This document shows positions 1-10,520 of a stretch of 64,000 bases of DNA, one piece after another. Position 1 is the first letter of the stretch; each line of letters starts with the position of its first letter. Below the pieces are notes generated by a model that did no database searches, had not been told where the DNA came from, and worked only from the letters and a program-made list of their open reading frames with translations. Made by a program: the position numbers and the translations under genes. This DNA comes from Utricularia gibba. Taxonomy: Eukaryota > Streptophyta > Magnoliopsida > Lamiales > Lentibulariaceae. Location: assembly GCA_002189035.1 (NCBI GenBank), contig CM007990.1, positions 3,720,001 to 3,784,000 of the forward strand. Direction: 5' to 3'.

Positions 1-1
1 T

Positions 2-912
2 TGGTTGATAAAGAGGCAACTTGCGGGCATGGTGGAAAAGGCTTCAGTGGAAGATGTGATCAAAGTTCTGCTAGCTTCAAGGAAACACGAGATGCAGCAA
101 CTATGGATAACATGCTTCAATCTGGTAGCAAACTCCGGACTCCCATCAAATGAACTAGCAAAACATCTGCCTATCGAAGTCGTGTCGGAGATCAAAGACC
201 TCCGTCTCAAATCGACTATCTCCGCCGCCCGGCGAGAGCTCCTCTACCTAGACAGCGCAGATGTCCAAGCACAGAAGGTTCGGCGGATGAGACGGGCCCT
301 GAATTCATCGGATGTTGAGCTTGTTAAACTCATGGTAATGTCGTATTCTACAGCATTTGGAGGTAGGCTTAAGGACCATATTCATCTCTTGTGGGATTGC
401 AGGTGATCGGGGAAGGGCTCAATCTCGATGAGGCGGCGGCGCTGCATTACGCCGTCGAGTATTGCAGCAGAGAAGTAGTAAAATCTCTACTCGAACTGGG
501 CTTCGCCGATGTGAACTTCCCACTGGTGCTGACCGGGAAAACGCCACTTCACATCGCTGCCGAGATTGTCTCGCCGGACATGGTGGCGGTGCTTCTCGAC
601 CACCACGCCGACCCCACTGTGAAATCCGTCGACGGTGCAACGCCGTTGGATATATTACAGAATTTGACTTCCGATATGATGTTCAAACTTCCCTCGCCCC
701 GGGTGCCGCATGCTATGCCGAATAAGTTGCGGCTTTGTCTCGAGCTTGTGCAGTCGGCGACCATGGTGATCTCTAGAGAGCAAGGGAAGGGCAATGTGTA
801 CGGCGCAATGGGAGCAACGGCTCCGGCCACCACCGGCTCTACAATATTTTACCTGAATCTCAAAGGCCAAAATGGGAAGGGGGAACAAGAGATCAATGCC
901 AACAGTAAATGA
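2..912 (+). CDS. BOP: BLADE-ON-PETIOLE-type BTB/ankyrin co-regulator, 3' part
   Basis: This is the C-terminal part of a BOP1/BOP2 (NPR5/6-type) transcriptional co-regulator, a family that partners TGA bZIP factors in the nucleus to pattern leaf bases, abscission zones and inflorescences. The 5' end lies outside the window; the frame is already open at base 2. Exon 2..334 encodes the end of the BTB-associated region (MVEKASVEDVIKVLLASRK). A 68-nt phase-0 intron (335..402, GTAATG...TGCAG) follows, and exon 403..912 continues VIGEGLNLDEAAALHYAVEY. Ankyrin repeats (GKTPLHIAAEIVSPDMVAVL, then DGATPLDIL) come next, followed by the conserved PNKLRLCLELVQSA block and a variable tail ending at TAA. 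The junction VKLM/VIGEGLN restores the family consensus, which supports the intron. The absence of a long NPR1-type C terminus separates it from NPR1-4. Confidence 0.9.
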
Positions 913-1640
913 AATGGGACAAGAGATGAACGTTTTTCTCCTACTTATGTCATTCATTAATACTTTAATTAAGAATTTCATATACATAAATAATGCATCT
1001 TGAAATATGAAATAGAAATAAAAAAAAAAAGCTTTATATGGAAAAGTTTTGAAATATATTTTTACTTTTTTATAAATAAAATATTTTATGTGTATAATAC
1101 AACTTATTATTATTTTGTTATACAAGAATTGATTTTATAGTCAATAAACGTTAAAGATAAAATTAAATTATTCATGATTTTTTAATTATATTTTCTATTT
1201 TTCTCTCAAAATGAAGATTATGTTTAATCTTAATACAAACACGAGATAACTTTGAAGTAAAATACTTATTTGTCTCATAGAATAATTTTATTGATGGAGA
1301 AGATGCATTAAGAATAGTTTTTTTATTATAATCAAATTTTGTAAATAAAAATATTCCATCTTATCGTATTTTTAATATTTATTTGTAAAATTTGTTTTAT
1401 TTCTGTGATTACTATAAAAATAATATTAAAAATCTTATTTATATATAAAAAAAAGTTCCAAAACAATGCATTACATTTTATTATTCTTTTAAGTAGATTT
1501 TGAATAAAGTTTAAATGAAGAAAATAAAAAGTTTAATTCAATTTCTAATCAAGTAAACGACAAATAAATTTTGTTATTGATGTAAATATATATAAATTTA
1601 ATATATCTGACACTAAAAAATAAAGGGAGCTATTTTCAAT
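913..1640. other. AT-rich intergenic, no gene seen
   Basis: This is the 3' flank of the BOP-type gene. The sequence is very AT-rich with many A and T runs, and no supported coding or RNA feature is visible. Confidence 0.6.
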
Positions 1641-1644
1641 TTTC

Positions 1645-3970
1645 ATGAATCCTATTAAATGCGATGTAAGAGATGTGAACAGTAGTTTTGGCGTCATGGT
1701 GAGCTCGTGTTCTCTTCTTGTGTCTGAGCCAAGTATCGAAATTCAACATGGGATCATAACAATGTTAACTGCTAAACGAGAAGGTTGTACTTATTGCAGT
1801 CAGACCAATAACATTTCTGAGAATTGTAAGAGTAAAAATGCACCTATATGTGTGTTAATTACTCTCAGTCATTCCACAAATCAAAGACATGTTGGTCAGA
1901 AAGAGTATATTCAGCCAAATAATAATTGAGGAGAGTACTTGGACAAGCATAAAATGAGTAATAGTGACCTACATTGACATCTTTGGATGAATCCCAGGTC
2001 TCCGTTTTGGATGCTTGTAATGTTCAATTTGCATTAATGACCTAACAATTGACAATGGAGCTACAAGTCACATTTACACTGAATTAAAATTTTTCCCACA
2101 CCTGATGGCAATGTGTGGCATTGCACTAGTCATGCCACAAAAGTCCTTGGATTCATTTTACCACGTGGATTTCTAGCCATTGATGATGTATGCTATGCCT
2201 CTTAGGTGATCTGCTAAATCTTGACTGGCCGCAAAAGCAAGACTTCAAACTTGAATTGCAAAATGGAGGAGTTAGGATAACCGATCCAAAAATTATGAGA
2301 ATATCAAATAGATCTCAAAGCACTGGATGAACTAGCTTATTTAGTGATTCAAAACACCTTTGATATAAAAGATTTGGTCACTATAGTGTGAACACCTTGA
2401 AACTTTTACAGAAAAATGGAAAACCATTTCATGTGAGTATAATAAAGAGCAAAGAAAAATTTGAAGTGGTGCCCCCTGACATTTGAAGCGTATTCAGAAA
2501 ACTTTTTATGAATTAAGACTTTTTTTTATTTTTTTCGATAATTATAATAAGTCTACATAAATAAAAATAATAATTCTTTCAAGAAAATAAAATAAAAAGT
2601 GTTTAGAATTGTTACAAAAAAAGTGGTCACCACACTTAGGTGAATTTCTACATATTACATTGAATCAATAGTGAAGACATCATCCATAAATTCAATGCAC
2701 CTTATAAACCATTAATTATAGTTATGTTAGCCTGCAATAGATGAAAACTTCATCATTTGTATATCAAAATTGTATTTTTGAATCAAGATTTAAATGAAGA
2801 CATATGTAAAATACTCCTCAGGATTTACTATCAAGAATCATCTTGATCACATCTTAAAATTGGACAAGATTTTATATGGATTCAAACAAGCATTCAAAAA
2901 ATAATATTTAACTACTAAAAAGTTCTTTCTTGAACAAAAATATACAAGTAGAAAAAATTCTGAAAAATTGAAGAGGTAAAGTCATCATCTCATTCTATGT
3001 AGATGATATCTTAATTATAGAAAATAATGAAGAACTTATTTTTGAACATAAGAATCTACTACAACATTGATTCGAACTCATTAATCTTGCTCTTGCAATA
3101 TGAAGAGTTCATATTTTTAAATCAAAAGAAGTATATTGAAAATTTGCTAATGTGGATGAATATGAAAAAAAAAAACCAAATCCATATCTTTATTTTTTTT
3201 TCACCAAATGATGAAAAGAAGATGGTCAGCCTCGAAACAAAATCAATTGTTGCATATGATTATCAGAAATTCATTGGATCACTTGTATATCTTATATCCC
3301 ACGAAACTTGATATAACAGTTGCCGTATGCTTTTTCTTTAGGTTTATGCACAAACCGCTCATTGTACACATGGAAATTGCAAAGAAAATACTCAGATATC
3401 TCAAGTTTACTATTCTTCTTGATCTTTACGATGAAAAAGGTACTAATCCAACTTTACAAGAATTTCTACATTTGGATTTTGCTAGGTCTGAAATGGATTG
3501 CAAATCAATAATTTGGTACTTATTTAATGTGTGATAAAAAATATTTACTTGGAATACTAGAAGGCAAGATGTTGCAGCACAATCATTGATTCAGGCGGAA
3601 TACATTGCTAGAAGGGTAGTAGTGAACCATGCACAATAGCTGATCAAGTTGTATGAAGATCTAAAAATCCATATCAAAAGACCAATTATCATGAAGATAG
3701 AAAATAAATTTGCTATTAGGATTGCTCAAAATCATGTGATATTTGATAGAACAAAGCATGTTAAAAACAAATATCATGTGCTTCAAGATTATGTGCAAGA
3801 AGGTTAAAAAACAAGAATATATACCGTCTGAAGATCAAGCTACTTATATACTCATCAAATGCTTTTTTTCAATAACTTCAAAAGAAAACTAGAATTACTA
3901 GGGTTCAATGAATCCCATGAAAGAATCAATCAGATCTTCACTATTCCATCAAGAAGGAAGGTTGGTAAGT
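1645..3970 (+). mobile_element. Decayed Ty1/copia retrotransposon remnant
   Basis: Pieces of a copia polyprotein appear in the correct order on the plus strand, broken by stops and frame changes. Near 1786..1827 there is a gag zinc-knuckle-like CX2CX4-X4C in which the expected His is Asn. Around 2367..2420 is a pre-integrase block resembling RFGHYS followed by Leu/Lys-rich residues. Near 2865..2900 a trace of the reverse-transcriptase LYGFKQA motif is visible, and at about 2995..3012 the codons for YVDDILI. At 3290..3420 an RNase H-side block (ISHET, RFMHKPLIVHMEIAKKILRY) appears, and at 3560..3830 the terminal RNase H region (QAEYIARR, KHVKNKYHVLQDYVQEG). No LTRs were recognised, and large parts of integrase are missing. 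Not functional. Confidence 0.75.
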
Positions 3971-4374
3971 GATGAAAAAGTGAAGAATGTGTTGAAACTG
4001 CATGATACTAAACCAGTAAATTGTTAGAAGATCCGAACAATACGAAAAAGGAAGAGGAAGAGGTTCTAGAGATTTCTTAGATTAAAATAATAGAACCAAG
4101 TTCTGAGAAATATCTTAAGTTTATTATATTTGAACCCTCAAGGTTCAAAAGAGTTAATTTGCAGCCTAATAATATTATCACCAATAACTCTCTTTTATTG
4201 ACAAATTATGCTTCCAAGATAGATCATATATGCAGAAGTGATTAGAATAAGAAGACAGGATAGCAGCTAGTGTTGTACACAATAATAACCTGACACTTGA
4301 GGTGATTTATGTTTCAATAACCAAAAAAGAAGTTTTCCAATATAGCCTTTCAAAGTCTTTAATATCCACTTGTT

Positions 4375-4881
4375 CTCCTGCTACCATCTTAAGAAAGCTC
4401 TAACATGAAAGATATTGAAAAACTAATGATTGCCCGACTGCATCACTTGGAGATTTAAGTGAAGAGCATCGAAGAAGATGATCATTGTGCGATTCCGATG
4501 GGAGGCCGCTTCCTGGGCTACATCAGAGAGTTTTTAGGTTCCTTGGTTCCAATGGAAATGTTTTTGGCAATGAGCTATCTGGTTGTGGAACGACTTGTGG
4601 CCTATAGAACGGAGACAGCAAAGTGAACTCTTCTACTTTGGCATGGATGTTCTGCTTAAACTCGACTTACAAGGCACACGAAGGTTCTTTGATGGTTTCT
4701 TTGAGTTAGAACCTCGTTACTGGCATCCATTCTTTCGTCGAGGCTGTTTCTTCCAGAGCTACTACTCTTTGAACTTTCTTTATTCCGACATGCCTCCAAT
4801 ACACCAAGGTTAGAAATTATGTCAAAAGGCATTCTTCCTTTGGCATTCAGTATAAACCACCTGTTGCTACATAGAAAATGA
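4375..4881 (+). pseudogene. LCYB: Lycopene beta-cyclase family pseudogene (C-terminal part)
   Basis: Lycopene beta-cyclases are plastid flavoproteins that form beta-ionone rings in carotenoid synthesis; the family also includes chromoplast CYC-B and capsanthin/neoxanthin synthase types. Here the C-terminal third can be followed through several frames. MKDIEKLMIARLHHLEI starts at 4405, runs into an in-frame TAA (4456..4458), then continues as VKSIEEDDHCAIPMGG. A segment equivalent to the conserved GGTAGMVHPSTGY region is missing. The remnant resumes with FLGSNGNVFGNELSG (frame starting 4539), shifts to WNDLWPIERRQQSELFYFGM and DLQGTRRFFDGFFELEPRYW, shifts again at about 4731 to SSRLFLPELLLFELSLF and ends at TGA 4879..4881. 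At least three frame changes, one nonsense codon and one deletion make this a dead copy. No intron-like joins explain the shifts, and LCYB genes are usually intronless. Confidence 0.85.
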
Positions 4882-5169
4882 AACTGCTTTCTATGTATTT
4901 ACTGCTGATTATTGGAGCTCCCTGCAAAGGAATTATGATTTGTAACCTCAAATTCAGGTATTCATGTATCATTACATTCCTCTTTGGAATAGTCTTTCTG
5001 CACGCTTCAGAATCAGCTGCAGAATGGAAATAAATCTGTAGTTACTATAATAACCTGTATACTGCAGAGAGTTACTGAAAGATGAAGGTCATGGTCACAT
5101 GTTATGGTAGAAACTATCTGTTTATCGGTGAGCGTAGAAGAAAGGTACATCCTCCAGCCGAGCATAACC

Positions 5170-6874
5170 ATGGCTGCTACCAAATGGAAGCATATCGTTT
5201 TTCCTTTGGCCCTTCTATCCGTTTCATTCCTCTTGCTGATCACCAACTACCTGTTTTTCACTGTCAGCTACTCGAGAAACTTGAACCGAAGCGACTGGTT
5301 TCAGGTTGTCCCGGGGAGATCACAGATGAAAGAAACATGGGGAGCATGGATCCTCGTATCAAGGATGATAGTGATATTCAATTGAATATCATCACAACCC
5401 CAAGCTGGTTAAAGTTTGTTGTCCGTGAATTGGGAGGTGGTAGAATAAACGTGGGAATCATAAACGGCCAAGGCATGATGACAACAAATGAAGATTTTCA
5501 TGTAAATGCACATATAGTGAAGGTTGAATTCGATCAGGTAGGAGAAGATGTTGAGTGGTTTCATTTGTTTCCTGAGAAGATGGATAAATCTTCAAAGTGT
5601 CCCAGTATTCCATTGCCAAAGTTCGAGGATTACCAGTCTCTGGACGTGGTGGTTGCTGAGATTTCCGCCTGCGGCCTTAGAGATGTTTACAGGCTGCAGG
5701 TAAACCTGGTGGTGCTTAACTTACTGGCCAGAAGCAGGAGAACAGGATTCCTTCAGATGTTAGCTGTGTTCCTTGGATCATGCGAGCCGATGCTGGAGAT
5801 TTTCAGATGTGAAGACCTTTTGTGGAAGGAGGGCAATGCCCGGATCTACAGGCCTGATATGGAGAGAATCAGACAGATGATCACGTTGCCTGTGGGAGCC
5901 TGTGAGTTCGTTCCACCATTTTCTCAGGATGGTAAGCTCGAAATCATGGATGTGAATCTTGATTGCTGTTTCGCGTATGGACATGAATGTTCGGCCCATT
6001 TTATGGCTCAATCCCAGGTATTGAAGAAGAAGCATGGACTGGGAAATCTGATTCCAGAGAGGCTTATGTCACAGTACTCCATTCATCAGAAGAGTATGTC
6101 TGTGGTGCCATAGCTCTAGCGCAGAGCATCATCCTGTCCAACTCTACGAAGGAGCTCGTTCTCCTTGCAGATGAGAGCATCTCCCAAGCTTCGATTCGGG
6201 CCCTTGAATACGCCGGCTGGAAAACGAGCCGCATCACTCGAATACGCAGCCCCTTTTCAAGGAAAAACACCTACAACGAGTGGAACTACAGCAAGCTCAG
6301 AGTATGGCAACTTACCAAGTACAAGAAGCTCATATTTGTAGACGCAGATCTGATCGTCAACAAAAACTCGGACAGGTTCTTTGCTTATCCTCAGCTCACA
6401 GCAGCCGGGAACTACCAGAACCACCTCTTCAACTCCGGCCTCATGGTCATTGAACCATCCGAGTGCACCTTCAGAACCCTGGTTGAGAAGATGATGGTGG
6501 TTGAGTCCTACAATGGGGGTGATCAGGGGTTCCTAAATGAAATGTTCCCATGGTGGCATCGCCTTCCTGCGCAGGCCAACTATCTGAAAGTCTTCGTTGA
6601 TCCAGATGATCGTCTGCATTGGATAAACAAGGACATGTTTGTTGTGCATTACACTGGACTGAAGCCATGGAAATGCTACAACGACTGGGACTGCAACTGG
6701 GATTTTCCTCAGTTCCATCGATACGCAAGTCATTCTGCTCAAAGGTTATGGAGAAAGGTTTACAGAAAAATGCCCAAAAACCTGCGTGATTTCTGCTCAC
6801 CAGAAGGTTATCAAGGCAAGAACACAGTAAATTTGAGTGATGCTGCTAAACCACCAATGCAAACGCATCCATAA
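5170..6874 (+). CDS. GUX: GUX4/5-like xylan glucuronosyltransferase (GT8)
   Basis: GUX enzymes (plant glycogenin-like, GT8) transfer glucuronic acid from UDP-GlcA onto xylan in the Golgi. The start at 5170 has a good context (accATGGct) and is followed by a hydrophobic signal anchor (PLALLSVSFLLLITNYLFF), as expected for a type II Golgi protein. The model is 5170..5304, 5364..5931 and 6018..6874, about 519 aa. The second intron (5932..6017, GTAAGC...CCCAG, 86 nt, phase 1) is clean. The first join needs a 59-nt intron (5305..5363) and could instead be a frameshift. The body shows TPSWLKFVVREL and GLRDVYRLQVNLV, typical of the GUX4/5 branch. The GT8 domain follows: AYVTVLHSSEEYVCGAIALA, NEWNYSKLRVWQLT, the metal-binding DAD in FVDADLI near residue 343, LFNSGLMVIEP, ESYNGGDQGFLNE and HYTGLKPWKCY. 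The gene runs tail-to-tail with the glutaredoxin-like gene downstream. Confidence 0.88.
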
Positions 6875-6878
6875 AAGT

Positions 6879-6949
6879 GTAAGTAAACAAGCGGTACGCA
6901 TACAGAGCAATGAATACTTCCAGAGATTTGCCTGTTTCTTTCATTGCAG
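6879..6949 (+). other. Possible 3'-UTR intron of the GUX gene
   Basis: A strong donor (GTAAGT at 6879) lies four bases after the GUX stop codon, and a pyrimidine-rich acceptor (TTTCATTGCAG) ends at 6949, giving a 71-nt candidate intron. If it is used after an alternative upstream donor, the C terminus could differ from the one given here. Confidence 0.4.
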
Positions 6950-7051
6950 GTCAAGGATGTTCCAAATGCCACATCAATACTCGAAATAAATCACATGAAT
7001 AGAGAGATTCCACATATATAAAGCAAAAAAAAGAGCAGATAATGCGTCTCT

Positions 7052-8245
7052 CTATTGATGATCAGATGATAGATCTTGAGGGTAACAACCGGAGCATCTA
7101 ACCAATCCGTTCTCATTGCATTCTGAGCATCTCCTCATTTTCCCATCTTTTTGTTCATAAACCTTTCGACTCCCTTTACAAATGGGGCATGGAATGAAAC
7201 GTGCATCCCCACAAACGACACACACGCATCCAAGGTCAGTCAGAGGAAAGCCTTCAAAAAGTTTGGCCAATTCCCCAGTCTCGTTTAGCTGCTTAATATC
7301 CTCTGCCCCGCCAATGTGCTTCCCTCTAATGAACAACTGAGGTAAGCTCACGATTTTTCCTTTCAGAGCTCCCTGCAACTCAACTCTATACGATCTATCC
7401 ATGGAGATATCCCTCTCATCCACACTCACTCTATATACTCGAATAATCTCACGAACGGCGCAACAATCTTCATACGTCTTCCTTATGCCCCTCAAACTAG
7501 TATAGTACAGCACAACTCTATCATCAACACCCGCCAAGCAAAAGGATTTATCACCATCATCAGACTTCATTGAACTCATAGTATCTGGTGTAGCTAGATT
7601 CTCATGCTTTTGCTGTGTGGGAGAAACTCGAAATGGCTTTTCACAGCCATTTTCCTTTCCCTTTAACGCCCTAAGATCACTAGAAATTACGTTGTGATCC
7701 ATTTTAGAAATAAAAGATTCTTCAGATAAATGTTCCCACAAAGGCTTGGAAACCTGGTGATCAAGAAGCTCAACCGACTGCACAACATCAGCACCAGCCT
7801 GAACCCCAGCACGGTTTCCTTTGGGGCAATCGAAGATTTGGAAATTAAATTCTTCCTCTTCAAGGCCTTCCATGAGCTCTGAAGTGTTGATAACTGAATC
7901 CGGGGATAAAGGGTCCTCTGAATCCCAGATCTCTTGAAAGTTCCTCAACTGGGGAGCATGGGCAGCGAAATCAAAGACGCCAAAAGATGGGTTAGGCGGA
8001 TCAACGAGCACAAGCGATCCATAGGTGGTGGAAGTTAGAGCAACAAAGTGATTAGAGTCTCCCTTCCTTAAAGGCGGGTGGTGAACTAAAGCTCTCGGCA
8101 CACACTGAGCCCTCAAAGCAGGAGTAGAAGTAGGCTCCGATAAGGGGTTACACGGCGACTGAATCAGGGAACTGCAGTGGGAAGACCAATCTGGGTTTTG
8201 CTGGTGAGCAACAAAATCAGCAGAACGAGAAGCAGAGCACCCCAT
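7052..8245 (-). CDS. Glutaredoxin-domain protein with C-terminal CxxC zinc module
   Basis: An intronless 397-aa gene of the plant glutaredoxin-related family (Arabidopsis At3g57070/At5g39865-like). The N terminus MGCSASRSADF fits N-myristoylation (MGCxxS) with a neighbouring Cys for palmitoylation, so a membrane-associated protein is likely. Residues about 15-240 are Ser/Pro-rich and poorly conserved. The glutaredoxin fold starts near residue 243 (DRVVLYYTSLRGIRKTYEDC) and contains the SLPQLFIRGKHIGGAEDI stretch with the cis-Pro and GG of the glutathione site. The usual CPYC/CPFC active-site pair is absent (RGIRKTYEDC). The last 55 residues hold four CxxC pairs (CVVC, CPIC, CSEC, CSGC), a DnaJ-type zinc-binding arrangement. 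Members of this family are known as non-classical glutaredoxins; a redox activity cannot be inferred. The ATG at 8245 is chosen because it creates the MGCSAS signal. Confidence 0.9.
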   Translation of the reverse strand: MGCSASRSADFVAHQQNPDWSSHCSSLIQSPCNPLSEPTSTPALRAQCVPRALVHHPPLRKGDSNHFVALTSTTYGSLVLVDPPNPSFGVFDFAAHAPQLRNFQEIWDSEDPLSPDSVINTSELMEGLEEEEFNFQIFDCPKGNRAGVQAGADVVQSVELLDHQVSKPLWEHLSEESFISKMDHNVISSDLRALKGKENGCEKPFRVSPTQQKHENLATPDTMSSMKSDDGDKSFCLAGVDDRVVLYYTSLRGIRKTYEDCCAVREIIRVYRVSVDERDISMDRSYRVELQGALKGKIVSLPQLFIRGKHIGGAEDIKQLNETGELAKLFEGFPLTDLGCVCVVCGDARFIPCPICKGSRKVYEQKDGKMRRCSECNENGLVRCSGCYPQDLSSDHQ

Positions 8246-8868
8246 CGGCGAACAAGACTAGCCACCAAGATAGTAACAAAAAGTCCGATCTTCTCTTTCC
8301 TAGACTCTTCTACATTTCTGGATCATTCATTGGTGCGGCGGTGGCGGCCATCATCGACGCAGAGAAGCAGAAGGTATGAGCAGTTGAACTTGCTCTTCAA
8401 TGCAGGTGCATGAAGCTGCAGAATAAAGTTGATTCACCTCGGGTCACCGTCCAATTTATTTACATCGGACTTGTACTTTTCAGAATTATTTCGAAATTAT
8501 TTTTTGAACGTAATTTAATTTAATAATTATTTTTGAAACTAAAATCAGTTTTGATTATTGTTTGATGAGTTAATTGAGATTTGATTTTATATATTCGCAT
8601 GCATTCTAATTAAATTACAAAAAAGTAATTCTTGATTTTGGGAGAAATTACATTACCTTACTAATTTTGTATAAAATATTTTTTTCAAAAGAATAGAACG
8701 TAAAATCGTGAAAATAAAATGTTCAAAGCATTTCACATTCATTATAGATGGGAGTAGATAATATCGTTCAAGTAGAACGTGAATGGCAATATTTGGTAAC
8801 AAAACCAACACCAAAATCAAACCCAAGCTCTTAATCGATGATGGTACAAAGTTCAATAAGTACACTAA
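8246..8868. other. 5' flank of glutaredoxin-like gene
   Basis: Positions 8250-8420 are the likely 5' UTR and proximal promoter of the minus-strand gene and are less AT-rich than what follows. The rest is AT-rich with no supported feature. Confidence 0.5.
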
Positions 8869-8869
8869 A

Positions 8870-9110
8870 GTTGTATTCTAAAAAATTATTAAAGTCTATT
8901 TTTACTTTTCAAAAATAAAAATAATTTTATTTTAGAACACCATCAATTGTAATAATATTTCTATAAAAAAAATACTTTTGAAATTGTATTACAAAAATTA
9001 TTTTTAAAAAAGTAAGGAATAGATTATTTTTACTTTTTACTTCTATTTTTTTAAAATAATTTTGAAAAGTAAAAATAGATTTTAAAAATTTTCTAAAACA
9101 CTGATAAAGG
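8870..9110. mobile_element. Foldback/MITE-like element
   Basis: The two ends are imperfect inverted copies of about 45 bp. The left arm (about 8870..8920) contains CTATTTTTACTTTTCAAAA, and the right arm (about 9050..9110) contains its reverse complement TTTTGAAAAGTAAAAATAG. The interior is AT-rich and non-coding. No clean target duplication was identified, so the family is unassigned. Confidence 0.55.
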
Positions 9111-10000
9111 GTACTTGATACCCCATTACATAAAAGACTAAAAGTGTATTTGGTAAAGAGTATAAAGAAATATAGTTAAATGGAAAATAAAATAAAATAT
9201 TTGATAATTAGGATAAATTATAATTAATATAATTTATACAATGAAAATGAGATAAAATAATGAAAATCCACCTCCTAGTATAATTTATTCATGTACCAAA
9301 CATAATCTAATAGGTACTTGACAAATCCAATATCGGTTAGGGATGTACATGATTTTAAATTAGTAATTTCAATCATTTTAAATTCTGAAGAAAAATATTT
9401 ATCTTAAAAATGAAAATTAATGGATAATAATAGGAAAGCAAAATTGATGATGGATATTTTGCTCTTCTCGCCACTTTTCCTAAATATTTATTTATTTATT
9501 TATTTATGGATGACGACCCGTGAGCATGGTGAAATTGGGGAAGGGTATACTTGCAACTTTGATAAGCACAAATAAATTGGAATTTTAGAAGTTATAGAAT
9601 AGAAAATCATGAAAATAATATATTTAAATATTAAATAAATAATTTTACATATAAATAAGAATAAATTCAATTTGAATATATATACATATAGTATTAATTA
9701 AAAATAATAATTAAAGGCTAGGAGTTTGCTTTGATAATCATCCCAATACTCATCTTATATATTCAAAAGAGTTGCAAATGATATAATGAATTTCTAATAT
9801 GGCTCCATCCATTAAGGAGCAACGACCAATTTTATATGAAAATATTGGTACGTCATCATAGCAACTAATACTGTATAAAAACCTTAATCAATTCATCATT
9901 TTGTCGTAACCTAAATATTCCTGTCAGCATTCAATGATGTCTTAAAAAAAAATGTTACCAAACAATGTGATGGATGGATAAAGTCGGTCAAGTTTAATCA
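9111..10000. other. AT-rich intergenic, no gene seen
   Basis: AT-rich, with a short TTTA tetranucleotide run near 9485-9506. No open frame, RNA gene or transposon protein similarity was recognised. Confidence 0.5.
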
Positions 10001-10520
10001 GCTTCTGAAAAGCTGCAAAAAAGAATTATGAGGGGATAATGTCAGTCGACAGATCGATATTTGTTAGAAATCTGACAGGTATGGCCACATGACACAATCT
10101 GAAAAACGGCCGAATTACGGCATAACAGGCGGCCGATATCTAAAAAGTGAAATCGTATAGCGGGTGCAGAAAGCAACCGACATTTGCAGACGTCAGGATT
10201 CGGTTAGATTGAGTCATTCTATAAATAGAATGAACTATGACAAAAAGGGGGTTGGACGGGAAAAACTATTCAATTTGTATCATTTTTCTTGGCCACTTCC
10301 GTCTAGTGGAAATTTTCTTCGACGAGTTCTGATAACTCCGTAGTTTTTACATCATCTGGCGGTTTCCACGTAAAAAATCTCCGCCTATTCTTTTTTCAAC
10401 CGATCAAACCAAACCAATCACAAAAAAACGCGACCTTGCGCAATATTCCAGATCGCACCTACCATATAAAATCGGCTTCCCTTCGGATACCGATTTTTAC
10501 CCATAACACAATGAAATAAG
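10000..10520 (+). repeat. LTR-like fragment with TATA box
   Basis: This block is clearly less AT-rich than its surroundings. It has a canonical TATA box (TATAAATAG at 10220..10228) followed by a transcribed-leader-like stretch and, near 10351, ACATCATCTGGCGGTTTCC. That last motif resembles the end of many Ty3/gypsy LTRs plus primer-binding region (CATC...TGGCGCC...). No paired LTR or coding region lies next to it. A solo or truncated gypsy LTR is the best guess. Confidence 0.4.

Noticed and set aside
419-833. Open frames overlapping BOP exon 2 on both strands
   Set aside because: They are shadows of the BOP coding exon; composition is GC-rich because of that exon, and no family matches.
5778-6800. 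Several minus-strand frames of 60-109 codons under the GUX gene
   Set aside because: They lie antisense to a strongly conserved GT8 domain and show no family features.
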